Below are positions 6,879 through 15,788 of a stretch of 56,053 nt of DNA, one piece after another. The stretch lies in assembly GCA_020848735.1 (NCBI GenBank), contig JADLHO010000034.1:1-56053 (forward strand). The letters are read 5' to 3'. Positions within the stretch are counted from its first letter, which is position 1. Every line of letters begins with the position of its first letter. Origin of the DNA: Planctomycetota bacterium. Its GTDB lineage: Bacteria > Planctomycetota > UBA1135 > UBA2386. A program made the position numbers and the translations under genes. Below the pieces are notes generated by a model. That model worked only from the letters and a program-made list of their open reading frames with translations, ran no database searches and was not told the origin of the DNA.

Positions 6879-8705
6879 TCAGGAATCGCCGCCGTCCGAG
6901 TCCTTGCCGGACTGCCGCTGCTCCTTCTCGCGGACGCGTGCGCCGAGGTCCTTGAGCTGCGAAGCCAGCGCACCGAGCGCCGGGCTGCTCTCGACCTCGC
7001 GCGGCGCCGGGCCACCGGCCGCCGGAGCGCCGCCCTCGTCCTCGCCGGTCTCGAAGTGCGTCTGGATCAGCGTGAGGCCGATCTTGCGCTCGTCGGGATC
7101 GATCTTGATGACGCGGACCTCGACCCGCTGGCCGATCTTCACCACGTCCTCCGGATTGTCGACCTTGTGGTCGGCGAGCTCGGAGACGTGGAGCAGACCC
7201 TCGAGACCCTCCTCGAGCTGCACGAAGACCCCGAAGTTGGTGATCTTCGTGACCGTGCCCGGGACGCTGTCGCCGATGTGGTAGCGGGCCGGGATGTCCT
7301 GCGACCACGGATCGGCCTGGAGCTGCTTGAGGCCGAGCGCGATGCGCTTCTTCTCCTGGTCGACCGAGAGCACGACGCACTCGACCTCGTCGCCCTTCTT
7401 CACGACCTCGGACGGGTGCGTGATCTTCTTCGTCCACGACATGTCCGTGATGTGCAGCAGGCCGTCGATGCCCTCCTGCAGCTCGATGAACGCGCCGTAG
7501 TTGGTGAGGTTGCGCACCTTGCCGCGGATGATCGTGCCCGGCGGGTAGCTGTCGGACACCATGTTCCAGGGGTTCAGCTCGGTCTGCTTCATGCCGAGGC
7601 TGATCTCCTGCTTCTCCTTGTCGATGTCGAGCACGACGACCTCGACGCGGTCGCCGACGTTGACGACCTCGCTCGGGTGGTTGACGCGCTTCGTCCACGA
7701 CATCTCGGAGATGTGGACGAGACCCTCGACGCCGTCCTCGAGCTTGACGAAGGCGCCGTACGACATGAGGTTGACCACGTCGCCCTGATGGCGGGAACCG
7801 ATCGGGTACTTCTCCTCGATCTTCTCCCAAGGCGACTGGGTCTTCTGCTTCATGCCGAGAGCGATGCGCTCGCGCTCGCGGTCGATCTTGAGGATCTTGA
7901 CCTCGACCTCGTTGTTGATCGCCAGCATCTCGCTCGGGTGGTTGATCCGCCCCCACGACATGTCGGTGATGTGCAGGAGGCCGTCGAGTCCGCCGAGATC
8001 GACGAACACGCCGAAGTCGGCGATGTTCTTGACGATGCCCTTGCGGATCTGACCCTCTTCGATCTCCGAGAGGAGCGACTGCTTGAGCTTCTCGCGCTCC
8101 TCTTCGACGAGCTTGCGGCGCGAGATGACGATGTTCATCCGCTCCTCGTCGATCTTGATGATGCGCGCCCGGATCTTCTGGCCGATCCAGTCGGTCACGT
8201 CGCTCGCGCGACGGATGTCGATCTGCGACGCCGGCAGGAAGACCAGCACGCCGATGTCGACGAGCAGGCCGCCCTTCGTCTTCTTGACGATGGCGCCCTC
8301 GACCACGTCGCCTTCCTTGTGCGTCTCGATGACGCGTTCCCACCCACGGATGCGATCCGCACGGCGCTTGCTGAGCTCGATGTAGCCGTCCTCGTCGTCG
8401 ATGGCCTCGACGAGGCACTCGAATTCCATCCCGGGGACGACCGCGGTCGGGTCGTCGAATTCCTCGAGCGGAATGCGACCCTCCGACTTGTAGCCGACGT
8501 CGATGAAGACGGTCCCGTCTTCGAGGACGCGGAGGACGCGGCCCTTGACGATCGCGTTCGGCGACAGATCGCCGACGGTCTTCGCCATCGCGGCCTCGAC
8601 CGCCTCCTGAGCGGTCGCGCCGAGCGCCTGACCCATGAGCTCATCGAGCTTCGCGGGGTCGAGCGCGAACTTCTTCACCAGTTGTTTGCCGTGCGTTCGA
8701 GACAT
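6879..8705 (-). CDS. rpsA: 30S ribosomal protein S1
   Basis: 608 residues from ATG at 8705, with six S1 (OB-fold) RNA-binding domains at roughly 50-115, 133-200, 218-288, 305-375, 392-462 and 478-550. The later ones carry the clear signatures FGVFVDLGGLDGLLHITDMS, YGAFVKLEDGVEGLVHISEM and YGAFIELQEGIDGLLHITDM. S1 binds mRNA upstream of start codons and delivers it to the 30S subunit. This matters in genomes with weak Shine-Dalgarno sequences such as this one. The acidic/polar tail after residue 550 is not an S1 repeat. It follows cmk and plsC, a widely conserved gene order. The leader carries a perfect palindrome and tandem repeats that could serve autoregulation. Confidence 0.96.
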   Translation of the reverse strand: MSRTHGKQLVKKFALDPAKLDELMGQALGATAQEAVEAAMAKTVGDLSPNAIVKGRVLRVLEDGTVFIDVGYKSEGRIPLEEFDDPTAVVPGMEFECLVEAIDDEDGYIELSKRRADRIRGWERVIETHKEGDVVEGAIVKKTKGGLLVDIGVLVFLPASQIDIRRASDVTDWIGQKIRARIIKIDEERMNIVISRRKLVEEEREKLKQSLLSEIEEGQIRKGIVKNIADFGVFVDLGGLDGLLHITDMSWGRINHPSEMLAINNEVEVKILKIDRERERIALGMKQKTQSPWEKIEEKYPIGSRHQGDVVNLMSYGAFVKLEDGVEGLVHISEMSWTKRVNHPSEVVNVGDRVEVVVLDIDKEKQEISLGMKQTELNPWNMVSDSYPPGTIIRGKVRNLTNYGAFIELQEGIDGLLHITDMSWTKKITHPSEVVKKGDEVECVVLSVDQEKKRIALGLKQLQADPWSQDIPARYHIGDSVPGTVTKITNFGVFVQLEEGLEGLLHVSELADHKVDNPEDVVKIGQRVEVRVIKIDPDERKIGLTLIQTHFETGEDEGGAPAAGGPAPREVESSPALGALASQLKDLGARVREKEQRQSGKDSDGGDS

Positions 8706-8722
8706 GAGGTGGTTTGCGGACG

Positions 8723-8741
8723 CCGGATCACCGTGATCCGG
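8723..8741 (-). promoter_or_regulatory. Palindrome in the rpsA 5' untranslated region
   Basis: CCGGATCAC, one central base, GTGATCCGG: perfect 9-bp arms located 17 to 35 bases upstream of the rpsA ATG. As RNA it would be a tight hairpin just in front of the start codon, which has no evident Shine-Dalgarno. It may be an operator or a translational control element. Confidence 0.5.
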
Positions 8742-8745
8742 TCAG

Positions 8746-8780
8746 TGGGTCGAAATGGGTTGTCGAGAGTGGGTTGTCGA
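8746..8780 (-). repeat. Tandem 11-bp repeats upstream of rpsA
   Basis: TGGGTTGTCGA (plus strand) occurs at 8756-8766 and 8770-8780, and a shortened copy TGGGTCGA at 8746-8753. The copies are 10 and 14 bases apart start to start. They sit directly upstream of the palindrome, between plsC and rpsA, and could be regulator-binding or RNA-binding repeats. Confidence 0.5.
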
Positions 8781-8822
8781 AAGTGATCGGTCGGGAGCGA
8801 CCGCGCGGCGAGGCGCGCGGGT

Positions 8823-9455
8823 TCATGCCACCGGTTCGGGTGCCGTCGCCGCGGGCGCGAGGGCGACGCCGGCGAGTTCGGCGACGCGGCGGCGGAGTTC
8901 GTCGAAGCCGCCAGGGGCGAGCACCTCCTGGGCGGACATGGGCGCCCCGAAGTGCACCGAGCAGCGGCCCGGTCGCGGCAGTCGCCGCGTGCGCGGCCAG
9001 GCCTGGAAGGTGCCGCGGACGCCGACGGGCACGACCGGCACGGGCGCGCGCTTGAGGATCAGGAGCGCACCGGGACGGAACTCCGCGATCTCGCCGGTCC
9101 GCGTCCGGGTGCCCTCGGGGAACATGCAGAGCACCTCGCCGGCCTGCAGCGCCTCGATCGCGCGCGCGAGTCCGGCGCGCGCCGAGCCGTCGCGGTCGAC
9201 GAAGTGCACGCCGATCGCGCGGAGATAGCGGCCGAAGAGCGGGATCCGCGCCAGCGACTCACGGGCGAGGAAGTAGCACATCCGCGGCGTCGAGCAGCCG
9301 ACCAGCGGTGGATCGAGGAAGCTCGCGTGGTTGCCGAGCACGAGCACGGCGCCCGCGCGTGGGAAGGCCTCGCGACCGAAGACCCGTCGCCGGTGGCAGA
9401 GCGCGAAGTAGAGGCGCGCCGCGAGCCGCGAAGGCCACCAGACCCAGCCCTTCAC
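8823..9455 (-). CDS. plsC: 1-acyl-sn-glycerol-3-phosphate acyltransferase
   Basis: 210 residues from a GTG at 9455 that overlaps the cmk stop by four bases (GTGA). The acyltransferase motifs are in order: NHASFLDPPL (the NHx4D catalytic pair), FVDRDGSARAG, FPEGTRTRTG, and PVVPVGVRGTF. The enzyme acylates lysophosphatidic acid to phosphatidic acid at the inner membrane. The N-terminal WWPSRLAARLYFAL stretch is amphipathic and membrane-associating. Sitting between cmk and rpsA is the conserved arrangement in many bacteria. The coupling to cmk suggests expression from the cmk promoter. Confidence 0.93.
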   Translation of the reverse strand: MKGWVWWPSRLAARLYFALCHRRRVFGREAFPRAGAVLVLGNHASFLDPPLVGCSTPRMCYFLARESLARIPLFGRYLRAIGVHFVDRDGSARAGLARAIEALQAGEVLCMFPEGTRTRTGEIAEFRPGALLILKRAPVPVVPVGVRGTFQAWPRTRRLPRPGRCSVHFGAPMSAQEVLAPGGFDELRRRVAELAGVALAPAATAPEPVA

Positions 9456-10198
9456 CGGTGCAGCTCCCGCGTGCCCGGCACGCGTGCGGTGACGAGTGCC
9501 CGCAGCTTCGCGACGACCTCGTCGATCGAGAGGCCCGTCGTGTCGACCGCGATCGCGTCGGCCGCGCGCGTCAGCGGTGCGAGCGCGCGCGAGGAGTCGT
9601 ACGTGTCGCGGCGCACGAGGTCCGCGACGACGTCCGCGGCCCCGGGATCGTGCCCCGCGGCGGCGAGATCCGCGCGGCGACGGCGCGCGCGCTCCTCGAC
9701 GTCGGCATCGAGCCAGATCTTGAATGCCGCGCGCGGGAACACCACGGTGCCGATGTCGCGGCCCTCGGCCACGGTCGGCCGCCCACGCGCGAAGTCCCGC
9801 TGGGCTTCGCGCAGCCGCTCACGCACCGCGCCGAGCGCTGCGACCGCGGAGACCCCGGCGTCCACCGCCGGTTCACGCAGCCGCGCGGTCACGTCGCGGC
9901 CGTCGAGCCAGACGCGGCCCGCGTCGTCGATCGCGATCGTCAGGGTCGCGAGCGTCGACGCGACCGCGGCGCCGTCGAGCGTCGACGGGGCCGCGCCCGG
10001 CGCGAGCAATCCGTCCTCGAGGAGCCGCAGCGTCACCGCGCGGAACATCGCGCCGGTGTCGAGATGCGCCCAGCCGAGGGCCGCGGCGAGGCGCTTCGCC
10101 ACCGTGCTCTTCCCCGCGCCCGCCGGGCCATCGATCGCGACGACCTCGACGGGGACCTCGCGTGCGGCATTCGCAGACGGATCGGGGACTGGGGACAT
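9452..10198 (-). CDS. cmk: Cytidylate kinase
   Basis: 248 residues from ATG at 10198; the frame is open upstream, but the family starts just before VVAIDGPAGAGKSTVAKRLA. The P-loop, the HLDTGAMFRAVTLR block, RDVTARLREPAVDAGVSAVA, the AEGRDIGTVVFPRAAFKIWL block (Arg and Asp for CMP binding) and DSSRALAPL are all present. It phosphorylates CMP and dCMP to the diphosphates. The stop overlaps the plsC start by four bases, so the two genes are translationally coupled. It follows lpxH by 103 bases. Confidence 0.96.
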   Translation of the reverse strand: MSPVPDPSANAAREVPVEVVAIDGPAGAGKSTVAKRLAAALGWAHLDTGAMFRAVTLRLLEDGLLAPGAAPSTLDGAAVASTLATLTIAIDDAGRVWLDGRDVTARLREPAVDAGVSAVAALGAVRERLREAQRDFARGRPTVAEGRDIGTVVFPRAAFKIWLDADVEERARRRRADLAAAGHDPGAADVVADLVRRDTYDSSRALAPLTRAADAIAVDTTGLSIDEVVAKLRALVTARVPGTRELHR

Positions 10199-10301
10199 GC
10201 GGTGGAGGACCGGCCGCGCGCCACGAGGCGCACACGCTCGCCGGGACGAAGGGCGGAGGAACTTAGCGGAGCCGTCGGCCCGCCACAACCGCCCGCCGGA
10301 C

Positions 10302-11108
10302 TCAGGTCCAGTGCTGCGCCGGGAAGTCCGCGAGCGGCCGGCCCTCACGATCGCGGTAGTGAAGCCGCTCGCCGTCGGCCGCGAGGTGCACGCCGTCGAC
10401 GTCGAACGCGGGCAGCACGATCACCTCCCGCCCCCCGCCGCGCGGCGTCCGCGCCGCGCGGTGCACGTGGCCGTGGATGAGCACGTCGCAGCCGCTCGCC
10501 GCGAACGCCGTGTCAATGGCGGCCGCCGTCGCCTCGTAGCGATCGCGCGTGCCCGCGGCCTGGACCTCCCGGCTCACGCGACGCGCGCGTCCCGCGAGCC
10601 AGAGCGCCACCGCGCCGGGAACGCTGCGGAGGACGGCGCAGGTCACCGGGTGACGGAGCCAGCGCTTCGCGCGCTGGTACGCGAGATCGCGCAGGCAGAG
10701 TTCGTCCCCGTGCAGGAGCAAGGTGTCGCGACCGGCGAGCGGCAGACGCAGTCCTCCCGCGACGACCCGCGCTCCGCTCGCCCGCGCGAAACGCGCACCG
10801 AGCAGATAGTCGCGGTTGCCGTGCACGACGAGCAGCTCGACGCCGGCCAGACGGGTCGCCGCCAGGGCGGCCACGACCCGGGCGAAGACCGGCATGCGGA
10901 GCTGCGCGTCGCTGACCCAGGCGTCGAAGAGGTCCCCGAGCACGATCAGCCGGGTCCGCGACGCCGACGCGTGGGTCGACTCGAGCAGCGCCTCGAACCA
11001 GTCGTGCACGGGCCCGGCGACGCCCGGCAGATGGAGGTCCGAGACGATGATCGTGCGCGAGCGGCCCGACTCGGCGAGGACTTCGATCGGCGTGCCGAGG
11101 ACCTTCAT
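10302..11108 (-). CDS. lpxH: UDP-2,3-diacylglucosamine diphosphatase-like metallophosphoesterase
   Basis: 268 residues from ATG at 11108, overlapping the upstream stop by four bases (ATGA). The calcineurin-like phosphoesterase motifs are complete: [37 protein letters not shown] and IHGHVHRAA. The last block, with the Arg after GHVH and the Asp-rich second motif, fits LpxH, which removes UMP from UDP-2,3-diacylglucosamine in lipid A synthesis at the inner membrane. It is somewhat longer than E. coli LpxH (240). If correct, it implies an LPS-type outer membrane. A generic phosphohydrolase is the alternative. Confidence 0.85.
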   Translation of the reverse strand: MKVLGTPIEVLAESGRSRTIIVSDLHLPGVAGPVHDWFEALLESTHASASRTRLIVLGDLFDAWVSDAQLRMPVFARVVAALAATRLAGVELLVVHGNRDYLLGARFARASGARVVAGGLRLPLAGRDTLLLHGDELCLRDLAYQRAKRWLRHPVTCAVLRSVPGAVALWLAGRARRVSREVQAAGTRDRYEATAAAIDTAFAASGCDVLIHGHVHRAARTPRGGGREVIVLPAFDVDGVHLAADGERLHYRDREGRPLADFPAQHWT

Positions 11109-13231
11109 CGCTCGCCGTCGATCGCGAAGAAGAGCCCCTCATGGGGCGGCAGACGGACGCGCCGCTGCGCCGCGGGTTCGAGCGTGCGGCCGCTCCGCAG
11201 GTCGACGAGCCCGACCGGCGTCGGGAAGCCGAGTTCGACCAGCGGCCCGCCGTCGGCGGCGAGCCGCGCGAGGAGTTCCGGTCGCTCGAGCGCGGCCAGG
11301 CGGATCGCGAGCAGCCGCCGGCCGTCGCGCGCTCGCATCGGGATGCGCTCCACGCAGGCCGGGAGTCCATCGCCGCGCACGAGCACGGGGGCGCCGAGCC
11401 CCGCCGCGCTCACGACCTGCCGCACGCGGGAACGCAGTTCACGGGCCATCGCGAAGCGCGCCTCGTCGAGCCGCGCCGCCGCGTACTCGCAGACGGCGAG
11501 GTTGAGGTAGGTGGCACGGCCCTCACCGCGCCGTGCCTCGATCTGCACGTCGGCGAGTTCGAGGGGTTCGCCGAGCGTCCCGCGGAGTCCGGACTCGGCG
11601 ATCGCGACGCCCCCCACGGTGCGGCGGTCGTCCCGGCCGCTCGCGTCGCGTACGAGCCAGTCGGCCCTCAGCAGCGAGCGCGTACGGATGCCGAAGAGCG
11701 CGTCGAGCGCGCCGCGCTCCCGCAGGCGCAAGGTCTCGTCGTAGACGCCCGTGCCGTGGTCGGCGACGACGTTCCCCCCCGCCTCGACGTAGTCCGTGAT
11801 CGCGCGGACCTCGGCGTCGGCGAGCGCGAGCGTGTCGCCGAGGACGAGCAGACGCGGCGCTGCGACCGCGAGACGCGCCGGCAGCTCCGACGCGTAGACG
11901 AAGTCGGGCTGGAGACCGAGGTCGCGGAGGAGCTCGAGCCAGCTCGCGCGCGCGCGCAACGAGGTGCCGTGTCGGGCCTCGTGGCTCGAGAGTCGCCTGG
12001 GCCAGGTCTCGCCATCGTCGATCGCGTCGAGGAACCACTGCGCACGGACGCTCGCCTGCGATTCGACGATCCACACCGACGACGCCTCGAGCCGGGCCCC
12101 GGCGAAGGCATCGGCGACGCCGCGCAGCTCCGTGAAGGCGTCCCGGAGCGCGAGGCCGAAGGGACTCGGCGATGCGTCGTCCTGCAGGACCTCGCCCGCG
12201 CTCCAGACGATCACGCCGTCGATGCCGTGGGCGAGCGCCGCGGCGAGCTGAGCGCGCACGAGTTCGGGCGAGCCCGCACCGCCGCTCGGGAACAGGGTGA
12301 CGAACTCGCGGGCGCCGCGCGGCGCCCGCGCCGCAGCGAGCGCGCGCGCGCCGCCGATGTCGTAGACCTCCCACGCGCCCTGCAGCCGCATCAGGCGCTG
12401 GTAGTCGTGCCCGCCGAAGGCCGAAGGAGGCTGCATGCCGGTCAAGCCCACCGGCAGGTCGGGCGCGTGCTCCTGAGCGCGGGCGAGGGCGGCGTCGACG
12501 AGATCGCAGAACAGCCGGTCGGTGAACGCGAGCTGGTCGGACCAGGGCGCGAGGTTGCGAGGGAGTCCACCGTCGACCAGGGCACGGCCCCGCATCGCGG
12601 CGGTCGACCAGGGCTCGACCTTCGCGAAGTCGACGTAGTCGGTCTCCCAGCGGCGGTTCAGCGCGTGCACGTCGCCCGCGAACTGCTGTTCCAGCTGCGC
12701 GCGGAACGCCGCGCGGAAGGTCTCGGTCGCGCAGCCGTCGAGCGGATTGAAGTGACTCGTCGCCGAGGCCTCGTCCGCCAGCGAGGCCATCAGGGGCCCG
12801 TGCGGCAACGCCTCGCGCAGCGCGGCCGTCGTCTTGGCGAGCACGCGACGGAGGCTCTCCGGATCGGCGAGGCAGCTCGGCCGCGCCAGCAGCGCATCGT
12901 CGCGCTCCGCGAGGTAGCGGTCGAACCAGGTGCGCCACTCGGCTTCGCGGATCTCGAGCTCGCCCTTGCCGGCGCACTGGTCGCGGTAGAAGCGCAGACC
13001 ATGACGCCCCGGCTCGGCGGGGTCCTCGCCGTTGGTCACGCTCACCGCGGTGAAGCCGAGCGCGCGCACCGCGGTCCAGAAGCGCTCGTCGCGCGCCGGC
13101 CCGCCGTGCAACCAGAGGATCGTCTCGAAACGCGGTGGCGCGGCCGACGCCGCCGCGTGCTGGGCGACGAGCTCCCCGGCGACGAGCATCGCCACCGCCG
13201 CGCCCGCGAGTCCAAGGCCGCGCACGCTCAC
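11105..13231 (-). CDS. Exported GH42-like (beta-galactosidase-type) protein
   Basis: 708 residues. I choose the GTG at 13231 because it overlaps the response regulator stop by four bases (GTGA) and gives a hydrophobic export signal ([17 protein letters not shown]). Residues about 35-380 look like a GH42-type TIM barrel: [14 protein letters not shown], then [20 protein letters not shown] followed by WETDYVDF, matches the region around the family acid/base residue. Residues about 430-560 resemble the beta-galactosidase trimerisation/amidotransferase-like domain ([38 protein letters not shown]). The substrate is unknown and catalytic competence is not proven. It is coupled at both ends, to the sigma-54-type regulator and to lpxH. 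Confidence 0.75.
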   Translation of the reverse strand: MSVRGLGLAGAAVAMLVAGELVAQHAAASAAPPRFETILWLHGGPARDERFWTAVRALGFTAVSVTNGEDPAEPGRHGLRFYRDQCAGKGELEIREAEWRTWFDRYLAERDDALLARPSCLADPESLRRVLAKTTAALREALPHGPLMASLADEASATSHFNPLDGCATETFRAAFRAQLEQQFAGDVHALNRRWETDYVDFAKVEPWSTAAMRGRALVDGGLPRNLAPWSDQLAFTDRLFCDLVDAALARAQEHAPDLPVGLTGMQPPSAFGGHDYQRLMRLQGAWEVYDIGGARALAAARAPRGAREFVTLFPSGGAGSPELVRAQLAAALAHGIDGVIVWSAGEVLQDDASPSPFGLALRDAFTELRGVADAFAGARLEASSVWIVESQASVRAQWFLDAIDDGETWPRRLSSHEARHGTSLRARASWLELLRDLGLQPDFVYASELPARLAVAAPRLLVLGDTLALADAEVRAITDYVEAGGNVVADHGTGVYDETLRLRERGALDALFGIRTRSLLRADWLVRDASGRDDRRTVGGVAIAESGLRGTLGEPLELADVQIEARRGEGRATYLNLAVCEYAAARLDEARFAMARELRSRVRQVVSAAGLGAPVLVRGDGLPACVERIPMRARDGRRLLAIRLAALERPELLARLAADGGPLVELGFPTPVGLVDLRSGRTLEPAAQRRVRLPPHEGLFFAIDGER

Positions 13232-14571
13232 TCGATCCCGTAGTCCTTGAGCTTCTCCCACAGGACCTTCCGGCTGATGCCGAGCACGCTCGCGGCCTTC
13301 GTGCGGTGACCACCGACGGCGCGCAGGACCTTCTTCAGGTGCGCCCGCTCGGCTTCGACCAGGACCCCGCGCAACGACTGCATCTCCGAGGGCGGCTCGA
13401 GGGCGGCGCGACGGGTCTTGTCGACGGGCAGGAGGTTGTCCTTCTTCAGGATCGTCGCGTCGCCCGCCATCGCGATCGCCTGCGCGACGTGGTTCTCGAG
13501 CTCGCGCACGTTGCCGGGCCACGAGTATCCGCTCATCGCCTCGAGCACGTCGGTCTTCACCGTGAACGCGCGGCCGGCCGAGAGCTTGCGGACGAAGTGC
13601 TGCACGAGCAGCGGCACGTCCCCCTCGCGCTCGCGCAGCGGCGGCAGGTTGATCGGCACGACGTTGAGCCGGTAGTAGAGGTCCTCGCGGAACTTGCCCT
13701 GACGCACGTGGTCGAGCAGCGGCACCTTCGTGGCGCTGACCACGCGGATGTCGACGCGGATCGTCTCCTCGCCACCGACGCGCTCGAACTCGCGTTCCTG
13801 GATGACGCGCAGCAGCTTCACCTGGGTCTGGAGCGGCATGTCGTCGATGTCGTCCAGGAAGATCGTGCCGCCGTCGGCGAGTTCGAAGCGGCCGCGGCGC
13901 AGCTTCTGTGCGTCGGTGAACGCACCCCGCTCGTGTCCGAAGAGCTCCGTCTCGAGGAGCGTCTCGGGCAGGGCCCCGCAGGAGAGGGCGACGAAGGGCT
14001 TGTCGGCTCGCGCCGACAGCTGGTGCAGCGCACGCGCGACGCACTCCTTGCCGGTGCCGCTCTCGCCCTGGATCAGCACGGACGCATCCGTGCCGGCGAC
14101 GGTGCGGACGACCTTGAACACGTCGAGCATGCGACGGCTCTGGCCGATGATCCCGGGCAGGCCGCGTTCGCCGCGCAGGTCCTCGCGCAGGCGACGGTTC
14201 TCGTCGATGAGCGCACGGACACGACCGATCCGTGCAAGCCGTTCGACCACCTGCTCGTTGAGGAAGGGCTTCTGGATGTAGTCGTCCGCACCGGCCCGCA
14301 TGGCCGCGACGACGTGGTCGATGGTCGCGTAGGCGGTCATCACGAGGACCTCGGTCTCGGGCCGCGCGCGCTTCGCGGCCTTGAGGACCTCGAGGCCATC
14401 GGCGCCCGGCAACCGCACGTCCGTGACGACGCAGTCGAAGACCTCTTCGCCCAGCCGCTGGATCGCCTTCTGGCCGTCGGCGACGTGCATCACCTCGTGT
14501 CCCGCGCCCTCGAGGTCGTCCTTCAGGGTCACGGCGATCGTCGCCTCGTCCTCAACCAGCAGGATCTTCAT
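13228..14571 (-). CDS. Sigma-54-type response regulator (NtrC family)
   Basis: 447 residues from ATG at 14571. Receiver domain 1-120: DE pair near residue 8, phospho-acceptor in [13 protein letters not shown], Thr in VMTAYA, Lys in IQKPF. AAA+ domain about 140-370: Walker [30 protein letters not shown]-terminal Fis-type helix-turn-helix ([20 protein letters not shown]). Three positions differ from the usual family: GAFTDA in place of GAFTGA, the sigma-54-contacting loop; LDDIDDM in place of LDEIGDM at Walker B; and SATK in place of AATN at sensor I. Its cognate histidine kinase is not adjacent; the kinase at 42961-44436 is a candidate. Confidence 0.93.
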   Translation of the reverse strand: MKILLVEDEATIAVTLKDDLEGAGHEVMHVADGQKAIQRLGEEVFDCVVTDVRLPGADGLEVLKAAKRARPETEVLVMTAYATIDHVVAAMRAGADDYIQKPFLNEQVVERLARIGRVRALIDENRRLREDLRGERGLPGIIGQSRRMLDVFKVVRTVAGTDASVLIQGESGTGKECVARALHQLSARADKPFVALSCGALPETLLETELFGHERGAFTDAQKLRRGRFELADGGTIFLDDIDDMPLQTQVKLLRVIQEREFERVGGEETIRVDIRVVSATKVPLLDHVRQGKFREDLYYRLNVVPINLPPLREREGDVPLLVQHFVRKLSAGRAFTVKTDVLEAMSGYSWPGNVRELENHVAQAIAMAGDATILKKDNLLPVDKTRRAALEPPSEMQSLRGVLVEAERAHLKKVLRAVGGHRTKAASVLGISRKVLWEKLKDYGIE

Positions 14572-14607
14572 CGCGTCGGAGCGGTCGCCATGGCTGACCG
14601 GGCGCGG

Positions 14608-14613
14608 ATTATG
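14608..14613 (-). promoter_or_regulatory. Possible -10 box of the response-regulator operon
   Basis: CATAAT on the minus strand (five of six to consensus), about 37 bases upstream of the ATG at 14571. It stands out in an otherwise GC-rich region. I see no good -35 hexamer at 16-18 bases. Confidence 0.35.
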
Positions 14614-14759
14614 CCGGTCGCCGCGCCGAATGCGCGCGAGCGCTTCCGAGTCGGCGAGACGATCTCCCTCTCGAGCGCGGCGTGGCCGCGGATGCAGCCA
14701 CCGGCAGGCATCCGGGAGCCGATGGGTTCTCTCCCGGGCGATGGATCTCTCGCGGGCTC

Positions 14760-15425
14760 TCAGGCCTCGGGATCGGCGATGAACTTGTCGCGGCGGAAGA
14801 TCTCGATGCGGTCGCCACCGGCCGCGGTCGCGCGGTCGCGCGCGTGTTCCGCCTGCGCGAGCAAGGTGTCGAAGAACAGGGTGTCGCTGGCGGCGGTCGC
14901 GGCGACGCCGAGGCTCAGGGTCACGACGCGCTGCTCGGCACCGCCGCGCAGCTCGAGCGCCGCGAAGTCGCGTTGGAGGCGCTCCGCCACGACGACCGCA
15001 CCGTCGAGGTCCGTGTGCGGCAGCACGAGGAGATAACCCTCGTCGCCGATCAGCCCGAGGTGGTCGTAGTCGCGCGTCCGTTCATCGACGAGTCGAGCCA
15101 CCGCATCGCGCAGGCGATGACGCTCGCTCACGGCCGCGCTCTCGGCGTGCGCCGCGGCGTCGTCGACGCGCAGGACGATGCACGCGAGGGCGTGGCCGAG
15201 ACGGCGGGCACGGCCGAACTCGGACTTCATCAGGTGGAGGATCTGCGCCTGGGAGAAGGGCGAGCCGACCGCGGCACTCGCGGACGCCGACCTGCCGAGC
15301 GCGGCCCGACCCGGGGTCGCGGGCGCCGGCCCTCCCCCGGCCCGCGCCGCTCCGGCACCGCCCTCGGTGCCTCGCCCGCTCTCACCACCACTGCTGCTGC
15401 GACGGAACGCTGGTCTCGAGTTCAC
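14760..15425 (-). CDS. Degenerate GGDEF-domain protein
   Basis: 221 residues from a GTG at 15425. The start is supported by AAGGA nine bases upstream (15435-15439). Earlier codons would run into the terminator hairpin at 15541. After an about 65-residue Ser/Ala/Gly-rich low-complexity region comes a GGDEF-like domain (about 65-220): LGHALACIVLRVDD, YDHLGLIGDEGYLLVLPHTD, LDGAVVVAERLQRDF, RVVTLSLGVAA. The signature reads IGDEG, so the first Gly and the Phe are lost, and activity as a diguanylate cyclase is doubtful. Expression may be controlled by the structured leader with terminator just upstream. Confidence 0.75.
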   Translation of the reverse strand: MNSRPAFRRSSSGGESGRGTEGGAGAARAGGGPAPATPGRAALGRSASASAAVGSPFSQAQILHLMKSEFGRARRLGHALACIVLRVDDAAAHAESAAVSERHRLRDAVARLVDERTRDYDHLGLIGDEGYLLVLPHTDLDGAVVVAERLQRDFAALELRGGAEQRVVTLSLGVAATAASDTLFFDTLLAQAEHARDRATAAGGDRIEIFRRDKFIADPEA

Positions 15426-15532
15426 GGCAGTCTGTCCTTGCGTCGACGTCGACGCGCACCGCGGAGTCCAGCCGCATGGCGCGCTGCTCCCTGATCGGTC
15501 GTTCCCTAGGCCGGCTTCACCCCGCTGGTGGC

Positions 15533-15572
15533 AAAAAAAAGTGGGCTCCAGCCGGTCAGAGCTGGAGCCCAC
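15533..15572 (-). terminator. Intrinsic terminator, 12-bp stem plus T8
   Basis: On the minus strand GTGGGCTCCAGC, an 8-base loop and the perfect complement GCTGGAGCCCAC (15541-15572), then eight T (15533-15540). It is the only textbook intrinsic terminator I found in the window. It lies 107 bases upstream of the GGDEF gene start and about 330 bases after the stop of the gene at 15906. Confidence 0.9.
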
Positions 15573-15752
15573 AGAATCGGGGGAGGTTGCAGAGTGGAGA
15601 GGGCGGTTAGGGAGGGGGAATCAGATCTCCAGCCCGCAACCTCGACCCAGTTGGTGTTCTGTTCTCGGAATCGCGACCAGCCGGTCGACCCGGCCTCTCG
15701 AACGTCCGCGGAGCCTGACGGCCAGAAGGCACTCCGGTCGTCACCGCGAACG
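15533..15752 (-). ncRNA. Putative small RNA or attenuator leader
   Basis: The interval runs from about seven bases after a strong -10 box to the end of a U-tract terminator, with no open frame. Besides the terminator it can form a stem between 15636-15643 and 15583-15590 (GAGGTTGC with GCAACCTC). The segment 15627-15633 is complementary to the 5' arm of the terminator (15561-15567), so an antiterminator pairing is possible that is topologically incompatible with the first stem. This fits either a free small RNA or a transcription attenuator for the downstream GGDEF gene. No known RNA family is recognised; the key motifs of RNase P, SRP RNA and tmRNA are absent. Confidence 0.5.
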
Positions 15753-15758
15753 CGGAGG

Positions 15759-15788
15759 AGTATGCCAGCCGGGGCGCGGGGTTTTCAA
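15759..15788 (-). promoter_or_regulatory. Sigma-70 promoter with extended -10
   Basis: Minus strand: TTGAAA (15783-15788), an 18-base spacer, then CATACT (15759-15764) preceded by TGG, giving a TGn extended -10. AT-rich sequence lies upstream. Start of transcription is expected near 15752. Confidence 0.6.

Noticed and set aside
8706..8822. Possible CRISPR-like repeats before rpsA
   Set aside because: Only two full copies of 11 bases at short spacing, without spacers of uniform length or cas genes.
13232..14044. Longer start for the GH42-like protein (ATG at 14044)
   Set aside because: It would overlap the response regulator by about 800 bases and adds only Arg-rich shadow; the GTGA overlap start gives a signal peptide.
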